Below, piece by piece: positions 17,676 to 26,010 of a stretch of DNA of 64,000 nt. Source of the DNA: Porcincola sp945869225 (lineage in GTDB: Bacteria > Bacillota > Clostridia > Lachnospirales > Lachnospiraceae); contig NZ_JBQKGW010000006.1 of assembly GCF_052118625.1 (NCBI RefSeq), forward strand, positions 105,811 to 169,810, in the 5' to 3' direction. The position numbers and the translations under genes are program-made. Numbering within the stretch: the first letter of the stretch is position 1; every line of letters starts with the position of its first letter. The notes beneath the pieces are model-generated. The model did no database searches and had not been told where the DNA came from. It saw only the letters and a list, made by a program, of their open reading frames with translations.

Positions 17676-18638
17676 TCACGCTTGTCCGGATATCACTCGT
17701 CCGGCATAGTCAGACGCCGTCCTTGTTGCCTCCTGCACCGTAGTTCCTCCGGAGAGGGCATGGATGAACGCACCGTCAAAGGCATCGCCGGCTCCCAGTG
17801 TCGAGACAGGCTTCACCGGCTTTACCGGAATCCAGGTTTCCTTGTGCTGTCCGGCAGACAGCACAAGGATCGGATCGGCTCCATTCCTGGCAATCACCGT
17901 TTTCTGCGGCCTTCTGCTGCTGTCTTTTCCACACATCCTGTCCAGGAGCACCTCTGCTGCGGCCTTCTGACCGGCATGCCCCGTCACCTGACTGAGCTCG
18001 TCACCGCCTGATCCGAGCACCAGGTCGCTCATGCCAATCATCTGCTCCATGGAGGCCTTCCTCTCTCCCGCATACCCATAGGACTCGGCACGTACATTCA
18101 AGTCAAAGATCACGGTGGCACCGTGTTCCTTCTGCTCTTTGAAGAAGGCCAGAACGGCTGCGTTGTTTGCAGCATCATCTAAAAATGCCATCCCGCTCGT
18201 AAAGACAATATCCCCGCTCTCCGCCTTCGGCGTATTCCGGAAGCTGTCTGCTGTAAAATGCGGGTAATCCGCCCACGGCGGGACAAAGCAGAACATTGTC
18301 CGCTCACCGCTCTCATCCAGAACAGCAATGCAGTACATGTTCGACCTGTCGCACGGCACAGCGCCGCTCATGTCCACGCCTGCCTTCTCCATCTCTCCTT
18401 CCAGATACAGTCCAAGTCCATCCAGCTTCAACGGCGTGATGAACAGAGGGCGGCTCTTTGGGTCTGACAGTTTTCCGATGTTCCGGGCAACATTCGCAAC
18501 CGATCCCCCGCACTGCATCCGGACCAGCATAGAATCAGCGGTTTTTTTTGAGAAATCTCCTCTTGCAAGGGCTGCGCGCATCCCGCCGTACGGCACGATC
18601 AGATCACAGCACAGATCCCCTACACATATGACGCTCAC
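17676..18638 (-). CDS. PfkB family carbohydrate kinase
   Basis: A 320-residue ribokinase/PfkB-family kinase that phosphorylates a sugar or sugar-like substrate with ATP. The N-terminal substrate loop QCGGSVANVARNIGKL and the C-terminal anion hole and catalytic Asp in TLGAGDAFDGAFIHAL are intact. The start codon is GTG at 18638, preceded by GAGGTGGGG. It begins nine bases after the TrpF-like gene, so the two form an operon. The substrate cannot be read from the sequence; the link with a (beta/alpha)8 isomerase-like protein suggests a phospho-sugar pathway (inference). Confidence 0.9.
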   Translation of the reverse strand: MSVICVGDLCCDLIVPYGGMRAALARGDFSKKTADSMLVRMQCGGSVANVARNIGKLSDPKSRPLFITPLKLDGLGLYLEGEMEKAGVDMSGAVPCDRSNMYCIAVLDESGERTMFCFVPPWADYPHFTADSFRNTPKAESGDIVFTSGMAFLDDAANNAAVLAFFKEQKEHGATVIFDLNVRAESYGYAGERKASMEQMIGMSDLVLGSGGDELSQVTGHAGQKAAAEVLLDRMCGKDSSRRPQKTVIARNGADPILVLSAGQHKETWIPVKPVKPVSTLGAGDAFDGAFIHALSGGTTVQEATRTASDYAGRVISGQA

Positions 18639-18647
18639 AGCCCCACC

Positions 18648-19319
18648 TCACTCGAAGGAATGCGCGATCCGGCAGAATTCCCGGACCTTTCCTATGTTCT
18701 TCCGGACCAGTTCTCCGTTCTCTTTGTCAGAGGTCTTGGTCAGAGAATCGACCGCATACGGATGCACAGCCCTGATCGCATCCGCCACATTGTCCGGTCC
18801 GAGACCGCCTGCAAGGATCACCGGAACCTTCACCTTCTCCACGATCTCCCGGTCGATGTTCCAGTCATTCACCTCGCCGGCTGCTCCGACACCCGGAACC
18901 GTCTTTGACACCGTATCCAGAATCAGAACATCCGCAAATGTCGCCTTGTATTCTGCTTCCCTGATGCTCTCCGGTCCTGTGATACCGACTGCCTCCATCA
19001 GCTGGACACCTGGAATCTCACGGCGCAGCCGTTCCGCAAACTCCGGATTCCCGTCATAGTTTGCACACAGATGCAGGACATCCGGCATCAGTCTTTTTGT
19101 CTGCGCCAGTACCTCATCCGCCGTCTCCCCGACAGAGATCAGAATGCGGACAGCCTTACCCTTGATGGCGTCAAAGATTTCCTTCGCCCTCTCCTCCGTG
19201 ATCGCGCAGGGAAACTTTCCGCCGTGCACGCCAACCAGAAGGCCGATCCGGTCCGCCCCGGCATCGATGCAGGCGAGTGCCTCCTCTTTTGTCTGAATGG
19301 AATAAATCTGTGTATACAT
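18648..19319 (-). CDS. Phosphoribosylanthranilate isomerase-like (TrpF-fold) protein
   Basis: A 223-residue (beta/alpha)8 barrel protein related to TrpF. The N-terminal strand IYSIQTKEEALACIDAGADRIGLLV and the C-terminal phosphate-binding strands (PVILAGGLGPDNVADAI) fit. In true TrpF a Cys follows the first strand (K-x-C-G); here that place reads SIQTKEEA, so the general base Cys is missing. No trp genes are nearby; instead a PfkB sugar kinase follows at nine bases. It may therefore act on another phospho-sugar rather than in tryptophan synthesis (inference). The start at 19319 follows AAGGGG; the open frame extends further but without homology. Confidence 0.75.
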   Translation of the reverse strand: MYTQIYSIQTKEEALACIDAGADRIGLLVGVHGGKFPCAITEERAKEIFDAIKGKAVRILISVGETADEVLAQTKRLMPDVLHLCANYDGNPEFAERLRREIPGVQLMEAVGITGPESIREAEYKATFADVLILDTVSKTVPGVGAAGEVNDWNIDREIVEKVKVPVILAGGLGPDNVADAIRAVHPYAVDSLTKTSDKENGELVRKNIGKVREFCRIAHSFE

Positions 19320-19350
19320 ACCAATAACCCCTTTCCTCTGCACGGCCTTT

Positions 19351-19407
19351 GGAATGGTTCCAATGGTTCCGGCGTCCTTTCTTCTAATCAAGTCTCCGGT
19401 TATTATA
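19351..19407 (-). promoter_or_regulatory. Candidate promoter and repeated operator upstream of the TrpF-like/PfkB operon
   Basis: On the minus strand TATAAT with an upstream TGG (19402-19407) forms an extended -10 element. Between it and the gene lies the double repeat GGAACCATTGGAACCATTCC (19351-19370), which contains a GGAA-N3-TTCC palindrome. A repressor site is plausible but unproven. Confidence 0.45.
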
Positions 19408-19427
19408 CCATTCCTGCCTGTTGTCTG

Positions 19428-19456
19428 TTGTCCGGTTGACACCGCTCATTTATAAT
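19428..19456 (+). promoter_or_regulatory. Candidate promoter of the CLC-F gene
   Basis: TTGTCC, a 17-base spacer and TATAAT. A transcript from here would begin just inside the repeated structured element described next and run into the CLC-F gene. Confidence 0.5.
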
Positions 19457-19528
19457 CATGATTACAGTGTCAAAAATCCGTCACCACGCATGTCTGCATA
19501 CAAGTGGCGGCAGGACTCAGGTACTTTT
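19451..19528 (+). repeat. Structured repeat element, copy 1 (leader of the CLC-F gene)
   Basis: The order TATAAT, GATTACAGT, TCCGTCACCACGCA, CTGCAT, AGTGG, GGCAGGACT, GGTACTTTT recurs at 25836-25927, upstream of an alpha/beta-hydrolase-like gene. CCGTCACCAC can pair with GTGGCGG around a central loop, and AGTG-AAAAA can pair with TTTTTCACT as an outer stem. It ends 28 bases before the CLC-F start. It could be a cis-regulatory RNA or a small mobile repeat; I do not recognise it as a known riboswitch. Confidence 0.7.
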
Positions 19529-19556
19529 TCACTTTGTCTCGCCAGGAGAAAATACG

Positions 19557-20828
19557 ATGGATTCACAGCTGCACAAACAGTTCAATGTCATCTTTTTCGG
19601 GACGCTCCACGTCCTGGCACTGGCTGCCATGGCGATGGCCTGCGGAATTGTCTGCGGCGTTGTCGGCGGCTTCTTTGCAAGAGGCGTGACAGCCGTCACC
19701 GGCATCCGCTTCCGGCATCCGGCCGTCATGCTTCTGCTCCCGGTCGGAAGCGTCATCATCTTTCTGTTTTACCATATGCTGCGCTACGATAAGGCAAAGG
19801 GAACCAACATGGTCATTCTCTCGATCAGGTGCGGAGAAAAAATTCCATTTCGCATGGCCCCCGCGATCTTCGTCTCAAGTATCTTCTCGCACCTGTGCGG
19901 CGCATCGGTCGGCAGAGAAGGCGCTGCCCTGCAGCTTGGCGGAAGCATCGGTCATGCGATGGGACATCTTTTCCATCTTGAACATAAAGAACGCAGAACC
20001 ATGGTTACCTGCGGAATGGCTGCCGCCTTCTCCGCTGTATTCGGGACACCGGCAACGGCCATATTTTTCTCCATGGAAATGGTCGATGTCGGCATGATGA
20101 ACTATGGCTCCATCGTTCCGGTTACCTTCGCGTCTTTCACGGCAAGAGCGGTTGCCTCGCACTGGTGCGGCGTTCCCGCTGAGTCCTATCTGATCAGCGC
20201 ACCTCCTGCATTCAGCGTACTGACCGTCTCAAAGATCGCCTTTCTGGCACTCTGCACCGGTTTTGTCAGCATCCTGTATTGTCTGGCAATCCAGAGGTTT
20301 TCCAGATACAGCCAGGCTCTGCTGAAGAACCGCTATCTGCGGGCACTGGTACTGGGGTCAATTCTGTTTCTCCTGACCTGGCTGACAGGCGGACATACAT
20401 ACAATGGCACCGGCATCCATATCATCGAGGCAGCGCTCTCAGGTCAGGCAGGAGATATTCACTGGTATACCTTCCTGATGAAGATTCTCTTCACCGCGCT
20501 TTCCCTGGCTGCAGGCTACAAGGGCGGTGAGATCGTCCCAGCTCTCTACATCGGTGCTTCCTTCGGAAGCTTTTTGGGCGGACTGATGGGCCTTCCCTCC
20601 TCCTTCTGCGCGGCAATCGGCATGGGTGCCCTGTTCTGCGGTGTCACAAACTCACCCGTTGCCTCCCTCTTCATCTGTCTGGAAATGTTCGGAATCGGCG
20701 GGCTTCCCTACTATATAATGGCGATCGCGCTTTCCTATGTCTCATCAGGCTATTATGGTCTGTACTCAGCTCAGCAGATTCTTCACTCGAAGTATGATTC
20801 GCAGCTGATCGACAGCAATGCACAATGA
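19557..20828 (+). CDS. CLC-type fluoride/proton antiporter (CLC-F)
   Basis: A 423-residue CLC-family membrane protein. The start at 19557 (MDSQLHK) follows AGGAG. The block IPFRMAPAIFVSSIFSHLCG, then ASVGREGAALQLGGSIG with the gating E121, matches the fluoride-exporting CLC-F branch rather than chloride channels: the GSGIP chloride motif is absent. A second half-motif, YKGGEIVPALYIGASFG, and GTPATAIFFSMEM complete the two inverted halves. CLC-F proteins expel fluoride with proton exchange. No fluoride riboswitch was recognised upstream; the leader holds the repeat element instead. The gene converges on the DUF3881 gene 37 bases away. Confidence 0.85.
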   Translation: MDSQLHKQFNVIFFGTLHVLALAAMAMACGIVCGVVGGFFARGVTAVTGIRFRHPAVMLLLPVGSVIIFLFYHMLRYDKAKGTNMVILSIRCGEKIPFRMAPAIFVSSIFSHLCGASVGREGAALQLGGSIGHAMGHLFHLEHKERRTMVTCGMAAAFSAVFGTPATAIFFSMEMVDVGMMNYGSIVPVTFASFTARAVASHWCGVPAESYLISAPPAFSVLTVSKIAFLALCTGFVSILYCLAIQRFSRYSQALLKNRYLRALVLGSILFLLTWLTGGHTYNGTGIHIIEAALSGQAGDIHWYTFLMKILFTALSLAAGYKGGEIVPALYIGASFGSFLGGLMGLPSSFCAAIGMGALFCGVTNSPVASLFICLEMFGIGGLPYYIMAIALSYVSSGYYGLYSAQQILHSKYDSQLIDSNAQ

Positions 20829-20865
20829 TCTGTCAGCAGAGCGGACACACTTGCATTTTTACAAA

Positions 20866-21771
20866 TCAGGATACCGCCGACGGCAGCAGGAAGTTGATTC
20901 GTCCCTGCATCCAGATATCCGCCTTCAGCCGCATGCCCGGAAGGGGAAACCCTTCCAGGTCCTGACCTGTGATGCATGTGTCAAACAGAAGACCGCCGCA
21001 GTTCAAAAGCATCTTCCAGACAACCTCTCCCGTGACACTGCTGTGTTCTTCTCTCACGCGGTCTATGTTCGCCAGAATATGATACTGATCGGACTCCATC
21101 CCATAAGGGATGAAATACGTATCCACAACCGACAGAATGTCCTCGCCATCCTTGATTCGGTCCTGAGCTCTTCCATACAGTTCCAGATTCTGTACTGTCA
21201 GCTCCTTCATGGCCTCATCGTCGCCCATCTTCGCCCGCTGGATTGTCTCAACCCGCTCCTCCTCCCAATCGGAAGGAGTCTCTATAAACCGGTGTCCCAG
21301 GTTTCTTGTCGGCAGAAGAATGCGTCCCCACTTTGCAAGCGCTGAAAATGTGGTTGTCACACGGCTTTCATGCTGCGGGTCATCCTTCAGACCTCTTAGA
21401 TAGCACCCCGGATTCTGAAGCGTAAAGATCAGCGGCGCTCCGACATGTCCGTCATTGCAGACGCCTATAAAGGCATCCCCCATCAGTTTCTTCTGAATTC
21501 CAACACTACCGTCACTGCCCTCATCGGAACCCACAACATATGGATAGTAGGAAGTGCGGTGAAAGCCAAAGCTGTCCTGCATGCCCAGCACCTTCAGCCC
21601 GAATCCCTTCCCAAGCTCCTTGGAAAACTCGAGAAAGGTTGCCTTTGTATCCTCATCCCTGACCGATTCCATATGATCATATTTCTCATAGACCCTGTCG
21701 CAGAGCTTCTCGATATCCTTTTCCGTTATGCGATCATCTGTCAGACCGATCGATCTCAGGTAAGCATGCAT
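20866..21771 (-). CDS. DUF3881 family protein
   Basis: A 301-residue soluble protein of the DUF3881 family, which I know from Lachnospiraceae and relatives, where the function is unknown. The N-terminal MHAYLRSIGL and the central PYVVGSDEG and VGAPLIFTLQN segments fit that family. It has no signal peptide, membrane span or recognised catalytic motif. AAGGA precedes the ATG. It follows serS on the same strand at 81 bases and may share its transcript. I can add no functional evidence. Confidence 0.7.
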   Translation of the reverse strand: MHAYLRSIGLTDDRITEKDIEKLCDRVYEKYDHMESVRDEDTKATFLEFSKELGKGFGLKVLGMQDSFGFHRTSYYPYVVGSDEGSDGSVGIQKKLMGDAFIGVCNDGHVGAPLIFTLQNPGCYLRGLKDDPQHESRVTTTFSALAKWGRILLPTRNLGHRFIETPSDWEEERVETIQRAKMGDDEAMKELTVQNLELYGRAQDRIKDGEDILSVVDTYFIPYGMESDQYHILANIDRVREEHSSVTGEVVWKMLLNCGGLLFDTCITGQDLEGFPLPGMRLKADIWMQGRINFLLPSAVS

Positions 21772-21852
21772 AGGATTCCTTCACCACACTCCTCCGTACT
21801 TACGGATTTTCCGCCAGCCGGCTCCGTATATATCCGTATCTGTCAGGCACTC

Positions 21853-23136
21853 TTATGGAACGAGAACCTTCTTTCCGCCCATGTATGGCTGCAGCGCCTC
21901 CGGAATCGTAACACTTCCGTCTGCCTGCAGGTGATTCTCAAGGAACGCGATCAGCATTCTTGGCGGTGCCACACAGGTGTTATTCAGCGTGTTCGCCAGA
22001 TGCTTTTTCCCGTCCGCTCCCTTGATCTTAATGTTCAGGCGGCGTGCCTGCGCATCTCCCAGATTCGAGCAGGATCCGACCTCAAAATACTTCTTCTGTC
22101 TTGGAGACCACGCCTCGACATCGAGGGACTTCACCTTCAGATCAGCCAGGTCACCGGAACAGCACTCCAGCGTGCGGACCGGGATCTCAAGGCTTCTGAA
22201 ATAGTCCACCGTGTTCTGCCACAGCTTGTCATACCACTTGTTCGCATCCTCAGGTTCGCAGATGACGATCATTTCCTGCTTCTCAAACTGATGAATTCTG
22301 TAGACACCTCTCTCCTCGATGCCGTGTGCACCCTTCTCCTTGCGGAAGCAAGGGGAATAGCTGGTCAGTGTCAGCGGGAGTTTGTCCGCATCGATCGTCT
22401 CACCAATAAACCGGCCGATCATTGAGTGCTCTGAGGTTCCGATCAGATACAGATCTTCTCCCTCAATCTTGTACATCATCGCGTCCATCTCATCGAAGGA
22501 CATCACACCGTCCACAACAGCTCTTCTGATCATATACGGCGGAATGACATAGGTGAATCCTCTGTCGATCATAAAATCTCTTGCGTAGGAAAGGCAGGCA
22601 GAATGAAGCCTTGCGATATCGCCGAGCAGATAGTAGAAGCCATTGCCGGCAACGCGGCCTGCCGCATCCATGTCAATTCCATGAAGCTTTTCCATGATCT
22701 CTGTATGATAGGGAATCGGATAATCCGGGACAACCGGATCCCCGAACCGCTGAAGTTCGACATTCTCCGAATCATCCTTGCCGATCGGGACGGACGGATC
22801 AATGATGTTCGGGATGACCATCATCCGCTTCTTCAGCTCCTCCTCGACTGTCTTCTCCTTCTCAGACAGTTCTGCAACTCTCGCCTGGTTTTTTGTTACC
22901 TCTTCCTTTGCAGCCATGGCCTCATCTTTTTTGCCCTCGTGCATCAGCTTTCCAATCTCCTTGGAAATGCGGTTGCGGTCGGCCTGAAGTGCCTGCAGCT
23001 CCTGTTTGATCTCACGGTTCTGTCTGTCAAGCTCAATCACTTCATCTACAAGCGGAAGCTTCTGATCTTCAAACTTCTTCCGAATGTTCTCTTTAACAAT
23101 ATCCGGATTTTCTCTGACAAATTTAATATCCAGCAT
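21853..23136 (-). CDS. serS: Seryl-tRNA synthetase
   Basis: A 427-residue class II synthetase that charges tRNA-Ser and tRNA-Sec with serine. The N-terminal coiled-coil arm (residues about 30-105, rich in Lys and Glu) that binds the long variable arm of tRNA-Ser is clear. The catalytic core carries motif 2 (TSYSPCFRKEKGAHG) and motif 3 (NNTCVAPPRMLIAFLENH). GGGAGG precedes the ATG. Upstream, 23137-23287 contains a weak hairpin but no T-box specifier/antiterminator (no GGGTGGNACC), so I do not call T-box control. A tRNA-Ser gene is also in the window at 63.7 kb. Confidence 0.97.
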   Translation of the reverse strand: MLDIKFVRENPDIVKENIRKKFEDQKLPLVDEVIELDRQNREIKQELQALQADRNRISKEIGKLMHEGKKDEAMAAKEEVTKNQARVAELSEKEKTVEEELKKRMMVIPNIIDPSVPIGKDDSENVELQRFGDPVVPDYPIPYHTEIMEKLHGIDMDAAGRVAGNGFYYLLGDIARLHSACLSYARDFMIDRGFTYVIPPYMIRRAVVDGVMSFDEMDAMMYKIEGEDLYLIGTSEHSMIGRFIGETIDADKLPLTLTSYSPCFRKEKGAHGIEERGVYRIHQFEKQEMIVICEPEDANKWYDKLWQNTVDYFRSLEIPVRTLECCSGDLADLKVKSLDVEAWSPRQKKYFEVGSCSNLGDAQARRLNIKIKGADGKKHLANTLNNTCVAPPRMLIAFLENHLQADGSVTIPEALQPYMGGKKVLVP

Positions 23137-23287
23137 CTTTCATTTCCTCCCGATGTCTCTTTCAAATGTCCCGGTCACACGTGTTGTCAGCCAGGACCGA
23201 TCTGTATGCCGATATGCTGACTGTTCCTTCTGCTCTGCCCTAAGACTGTATCCCAATTCGGGTGATTCGTCCAGTCTCATCTCGGAC

Positions 23288-23812
23288 TTAAGCATGGCTT
23301 ATGTTGTTTGAATAAGTTGTGACAGCCTGCCTGAGTGCTTCCTTCTCCTCTTCGCCAAGAACGATATACGACTCGCCTTTGACGATTTCCTTGATGTAGG
23401 TGTAACACCCTTCCTTGCTGTGAATGGCGTTCAGAACAAAACCTGTGTTATCCTGATCCAGAAGGGCCAGTGCGAAGCTCATTCTTCCGCCGACATCCGG
23501 AAATGCATCATATTTCACGATTCCGGTCTTCATCGGCGTCCTTCTCATGATGTCTTTGATATGCTGAATCTCGGCCGCCTGATTTTTGCACTGTTCACCG
23601 ATCCGCTCTACCTCGATGAATTCACTCTCCATCGCCTTTTCCAGAGAAGCGCCATCCTTTCCTCTCATAAAGAGCTTATACCGTTTCAGGAAGCGGCTCA
23701 TCTTCATCGACACATGTGCCAGATAGAACAATACAAGCGCCATGATCAGAAGGACCACAATCATCAGAATTCCGGGATCAAAGCCCAGGCTGTTCAGAAA
23801 ACTGCTCTGCAT
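23288..23812 (-). CDS. DUF4446 family protein
   Basis: A 174-residue protein with one N-terminal membrane segment (ILMIVVLLIMALVLFYLAHV), a short coiled region, and a C-terminal globular domain that includes KYDAFPDVGGRMSFALALLD, diagnostic of DUF4446. The domain should face the cytoplasm. It starts 25 bases after parB ends on the same strand, a common arrangement in Clostridia, and suggests a link to the Par operon, although no function is established. Confidence 0.82.
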   Translation of the reverse strand: MQSSFLNSLGFDPGILMIVVLLIMALVLFYLAHVSMKMSRFLKRYKLFMRGKDGASLEKAMESEFIEVERIGEQCKNQAAEIQHIKDIMRRTPMKTGIVKYDAFPDVGGRMSFALALLDQDNTGFVLNAIHSKEGCYTYIKEIVKGESYIVLGEEEKEALRQAVTTYSNNISHA

Positions 23813-23837
23813 TCCTATTTTACCCCCATCCCTTCAC

Positions 23838-24881
23838 TCAGCTTTCATCACTGTTCAATATGGCGTGATATACACGCTCCAGCTCATCACTTGAAAAATA
23901 CTCTATCTCAATTCTGCCCTTCTCCGGGTTTTTCGATTGAATACTGACCTTCGTCCCAAGAGAAGTCCGCATCTTTTCCTCCATATCCTGGTAGATAATC
24001 TGAAGCTGCTGACTGATCACCGGCTTTTTCTCCGGGACCGTTTTTTTCTGAAGTTTCCGGACATAATTCTCTACCTCCCGGACACTCCATTTTTCATCGA
24101 ACGCCTTCTGTGCAATCTGATATTGAAGGTCTCTGTCTTCAATGGCGAGCAGGGCCCGCACATGGCCTGTTGACAGCATCTCACTGATCAGCATATTTTG
24201 AACACGTTCATCCAGCTTCAAAAGGCGCAGGGAGTTTGTCACAGAGGCTCTGCTTCTGGAAACACGCTCAGCGACTTCATCCTGTGTCAGCTGATATTCA
24301 TCAATCAGCCTCTTGTAAGCGGATGCCTCCTCGATCGGATTCAGATCCTGCCTCTGAATGTTCTCGATCAGAGAGAGCTCCATGATATCCCTGTCCGAGT
24401 AATCACGAACCAGAACTGGAACTGTTTTCAGTCCAGCAAGTCTTGCTGCCCGCCATCTTCTCTCACCGGCAATGATTTCATAATATCCATCTCTCATCTG
24501 GACAATGAGAGGCTGTATCACGCCATGCACCTTGATGGAATCTGAGAGTTCCTGAAGAGCATCCTCATCGAACTTTTTTCGTGGCTGATCTCTGTTTGGC
24601 TCTACCAGATTGATGTCAACCTCAAGCTGTCCACTTCTGTTTGACTCCGATTCCTCCACCGCAATGACATCTTTTCCGGCGTTCTCCGCAGTCTCAGCAG
24701 TTTCTGATTCTTCCGTATCCTTTGCCGCCCCGTCTTTTTCGTTTACCGGCTCTGCTCCGGATTTCTTCAGTCTCTTATTTTTTTCATTTTTTTCAGCAGC
24801 GTCTTTTTTCTTTCCGCCGGCATTCTTTTCCGGAATCAGAATATCCAGGCCTCTCTGGCCCAATCCACTTCTTCTAGCCAT
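23838..24881 (-). CDS. parB: Chromosome partitioning protein ParB (Spo0J)
   Basis: A 347-residue ParB CTPase/DNA clamp that loads at parS sites and spreads to organise the origin region. After a long charged N-terminal stretch (residues 10-75, Lys/Glu/Ala rich, longer than usual) come the CTP-binding motifs VIQPLIVQ and AGERRWRAARLAG, then ENIQRQDLNPIEEA and the helix-turn-helix with LTQDEVAERVSRSRASVTN. The ATG at 24881 shares one base with the parA stop (TGATG) and follows AGGAGG. Perfect parS sites lie beyond parA at 25.7 kb. Confidence 0.96.
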   Translation of the reverse strand: MARRSGLGQRGLDILIPEKNAGGKKKDAAEKNEKNKRLKKSGAEPVNEKDGAAKDTEESETAETAENAGKDVIAVEESESNRSGQLEVDINLVEPNRDQPRKKFDEDALQELSDSIKVHGVIQPLIVQMRDGYYEIIAGERRWRAARLAGLKTVPVLVRDYSDRDIMELSLIENIQRQDLNPIEEASAYKRLIDEYQLTQDEVAERVSRSRASVTNSLRLLKLDERVQNMLISEMLSTGHVRALLAIEDRDLQYQIAQKAFDEKWSVREVENYVRKLQKKTVPEKKPVISQQLQIIYQDMEEKMRTSLGTKVSIQSKNPEKGRIEIEYFSSDELERVYHAILNSDES

Positions 24882-25648
24882 CAAGTCCTCCTGTAATGAA
24901 TCACTTTCGATGCAAGTTTTTCATATGCCTTTGCTCCGGAAGACTTTGGATCATACTCTGTGATCGGCATTCCATAGCTTGGAGCCTCCGCCAGCCGGAC
25001 ATTTCTTGGAATAATACACTTATAGATCTTTTTATCTGTATTCTGCGTCACGTTTTCGACAACCTGTGTTGCAAGATTTGTTCTGCCATCATACATGGTA
25101 AAGACGATTCCCTCGATCTTCAGCCGATCATTCTCACGTTCCTGTATCAGCGAAACCGTCTGCATCAGCTGGGCCAGTCCCTCCAGCGCATAATATTCAC
25201 ACTGAAGCGGCACAATGACTGAATCAGCCGCGCACATCGCATTGATCGTCAGGATATTCAAAGAAGGAGGGCAATCCATGATTATGTAATCATATTTGTC
25301 CCGGATTTTTCCAAGTTCTTTCTTTAATATATGGTTCTTATCCGCAACATCCGATAATTGAATTTCGGCTGCCGCCAGATTCACATCAGAAGGAACAATT
25401 GAAAGCTTTGGCCTGACATTGCTGATGATCGCGTCCTCAATTGATGCGTCTCCAAGCATGACATCATATACCGTCTTCCTGACAGATGACGGATCAATAT
25501 CAAATCCACCGGAAGCATTTCCCTGTGGATCCATATCAATCAGAAGGACTCTCTTCTTTTTTATCGCAATATATGCTGACAGATTGATAGCAGTTGTCGT
25601 TTTCCCGACTCCGCCTTTTTGATTTGCGATGACGATTATTCTCCCCAT
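24881..25648 (-). CDS. parA: Chromosome partitioning ATPase ParA (Soj)
   Basis: A 255-residue ParA-type ATPase. The deviant Walker A KGGVGKTTTAINL is at residues 10-22, followed by the Walker A' LIDMDPQGNAS and Walker B YIIMDCPPSL. ParA dimers bind DNA and, together with ParB, segregate the origin; Soj also acts on DnaA in Bacillus. It is the first gene of the parAB-DUF4446 operon; the parS cluster lies 55-135 bases upstream of its start, and may affect its promoter. Confidence 0.96.
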   Translation of the reverse strand: MGRIIVIANQKGGVGKTTTAINLSAYIAIKKKRVLLIDMDPQGNASGGFDIDPSSVRKTVYDVMLGDASIEDAIISNVRPKLSIVPSDVNLAAAEIQLSDVADKNHILKKELGKIRDKYDYIIMDCPPSLNILTINAMCAADSVIVPLQCEYYALEGLAQLMQTVSLIQERENDRLKIEGIVFTMYDGRTNLATQVVENVTQNTDKKIYKCIIPRNVRLAEAPSYGMPITEYDPKSSGAKAYEKLASKVIHYRRT

Positions 25649-25703
25649 ATTCCACCTCGCATTCGGGTTTTATTTTAGCACACATCAATTTTCATGGCTA
25701 TAA

Positions 25704-25781
25704 TGTTTCACGTGAAACATACCATCCATATTCAATGCTTTGTTCCACATGTTTCACGTTCGATATGTTTCACGTGAAACA
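25704..25781. promoter_or_regulatory. parS cluster: two perfect sites and a half-site
   Basis: Two exact matches to the 16-bp parS palindrome TGTTTCACGTGAAACA lie at 25704-25719 and 25766-25781. The left half-site TGTTTCACGTTCG lies at 25750, directly before the second. They are just upstream of parA and about 9 kb from dnaA, the usual distance for ParB loading near the origin. ParB binding is expected from the family. Confidence 0.95.
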
Positions 25782-25835
25782 TCATATTTTTCCAATATGG
25801 TCTCAATTGCGGTAGCGGATCAACTGAAAACATAC

Positions 25836-25936
25836 TATAATGATTACAGTTTCAATGAGTCCGTCACCACGCACGCATGCCTGCATGCGAGTGGTGGCAG
25901 GACTTCATGAGTGTCAATGGTACTTTTGACGCTCAT
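25836..25936 (+). repeat. Structured repeat element, copy 2 (leader of the alpha/beta-hydrolase-like gene)
   Basis: Shares the ordered blocks of copy 1 at 19451. The main hairpin is longer here: AGTCC, CACCAC and CGCATGC on the left pair with GCATGCG, GTGGTG and GGACT on the right. A second hairpin, ATGAGTGTCAA with TTGACGCTCAT (25907-25936), follows and is trailed by ATTTTATAATCGTTTT, which resembles a weak intrinsic terminator. The element ends 75 bases before the gene at 26011. Confidence 0.7.
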
Positions 25937-26010
25937 ATTTTATAATCGTTTTGAGTGAATTTTGCAGATATCAGGCTGACAGTCAGCCTTCCAGGCTATG
26001 AGGTGAATTT

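Noticed and set aside
19457..19556. Fluoride riboswitch before the CLC-F gene
   Set aside because: The conserved fluoride aptamer sequences (GGNGATGG near the 5' end and CTGATG with CTCCTAC near the 3' end) are not present; the leader holds the repeated element instead.
23137..23287. Possible T-box leader upstream of serS
   Set aside because: Only a weak hairpin is present; the T-box antiterminator sequence GGGTGGNACC is not found.
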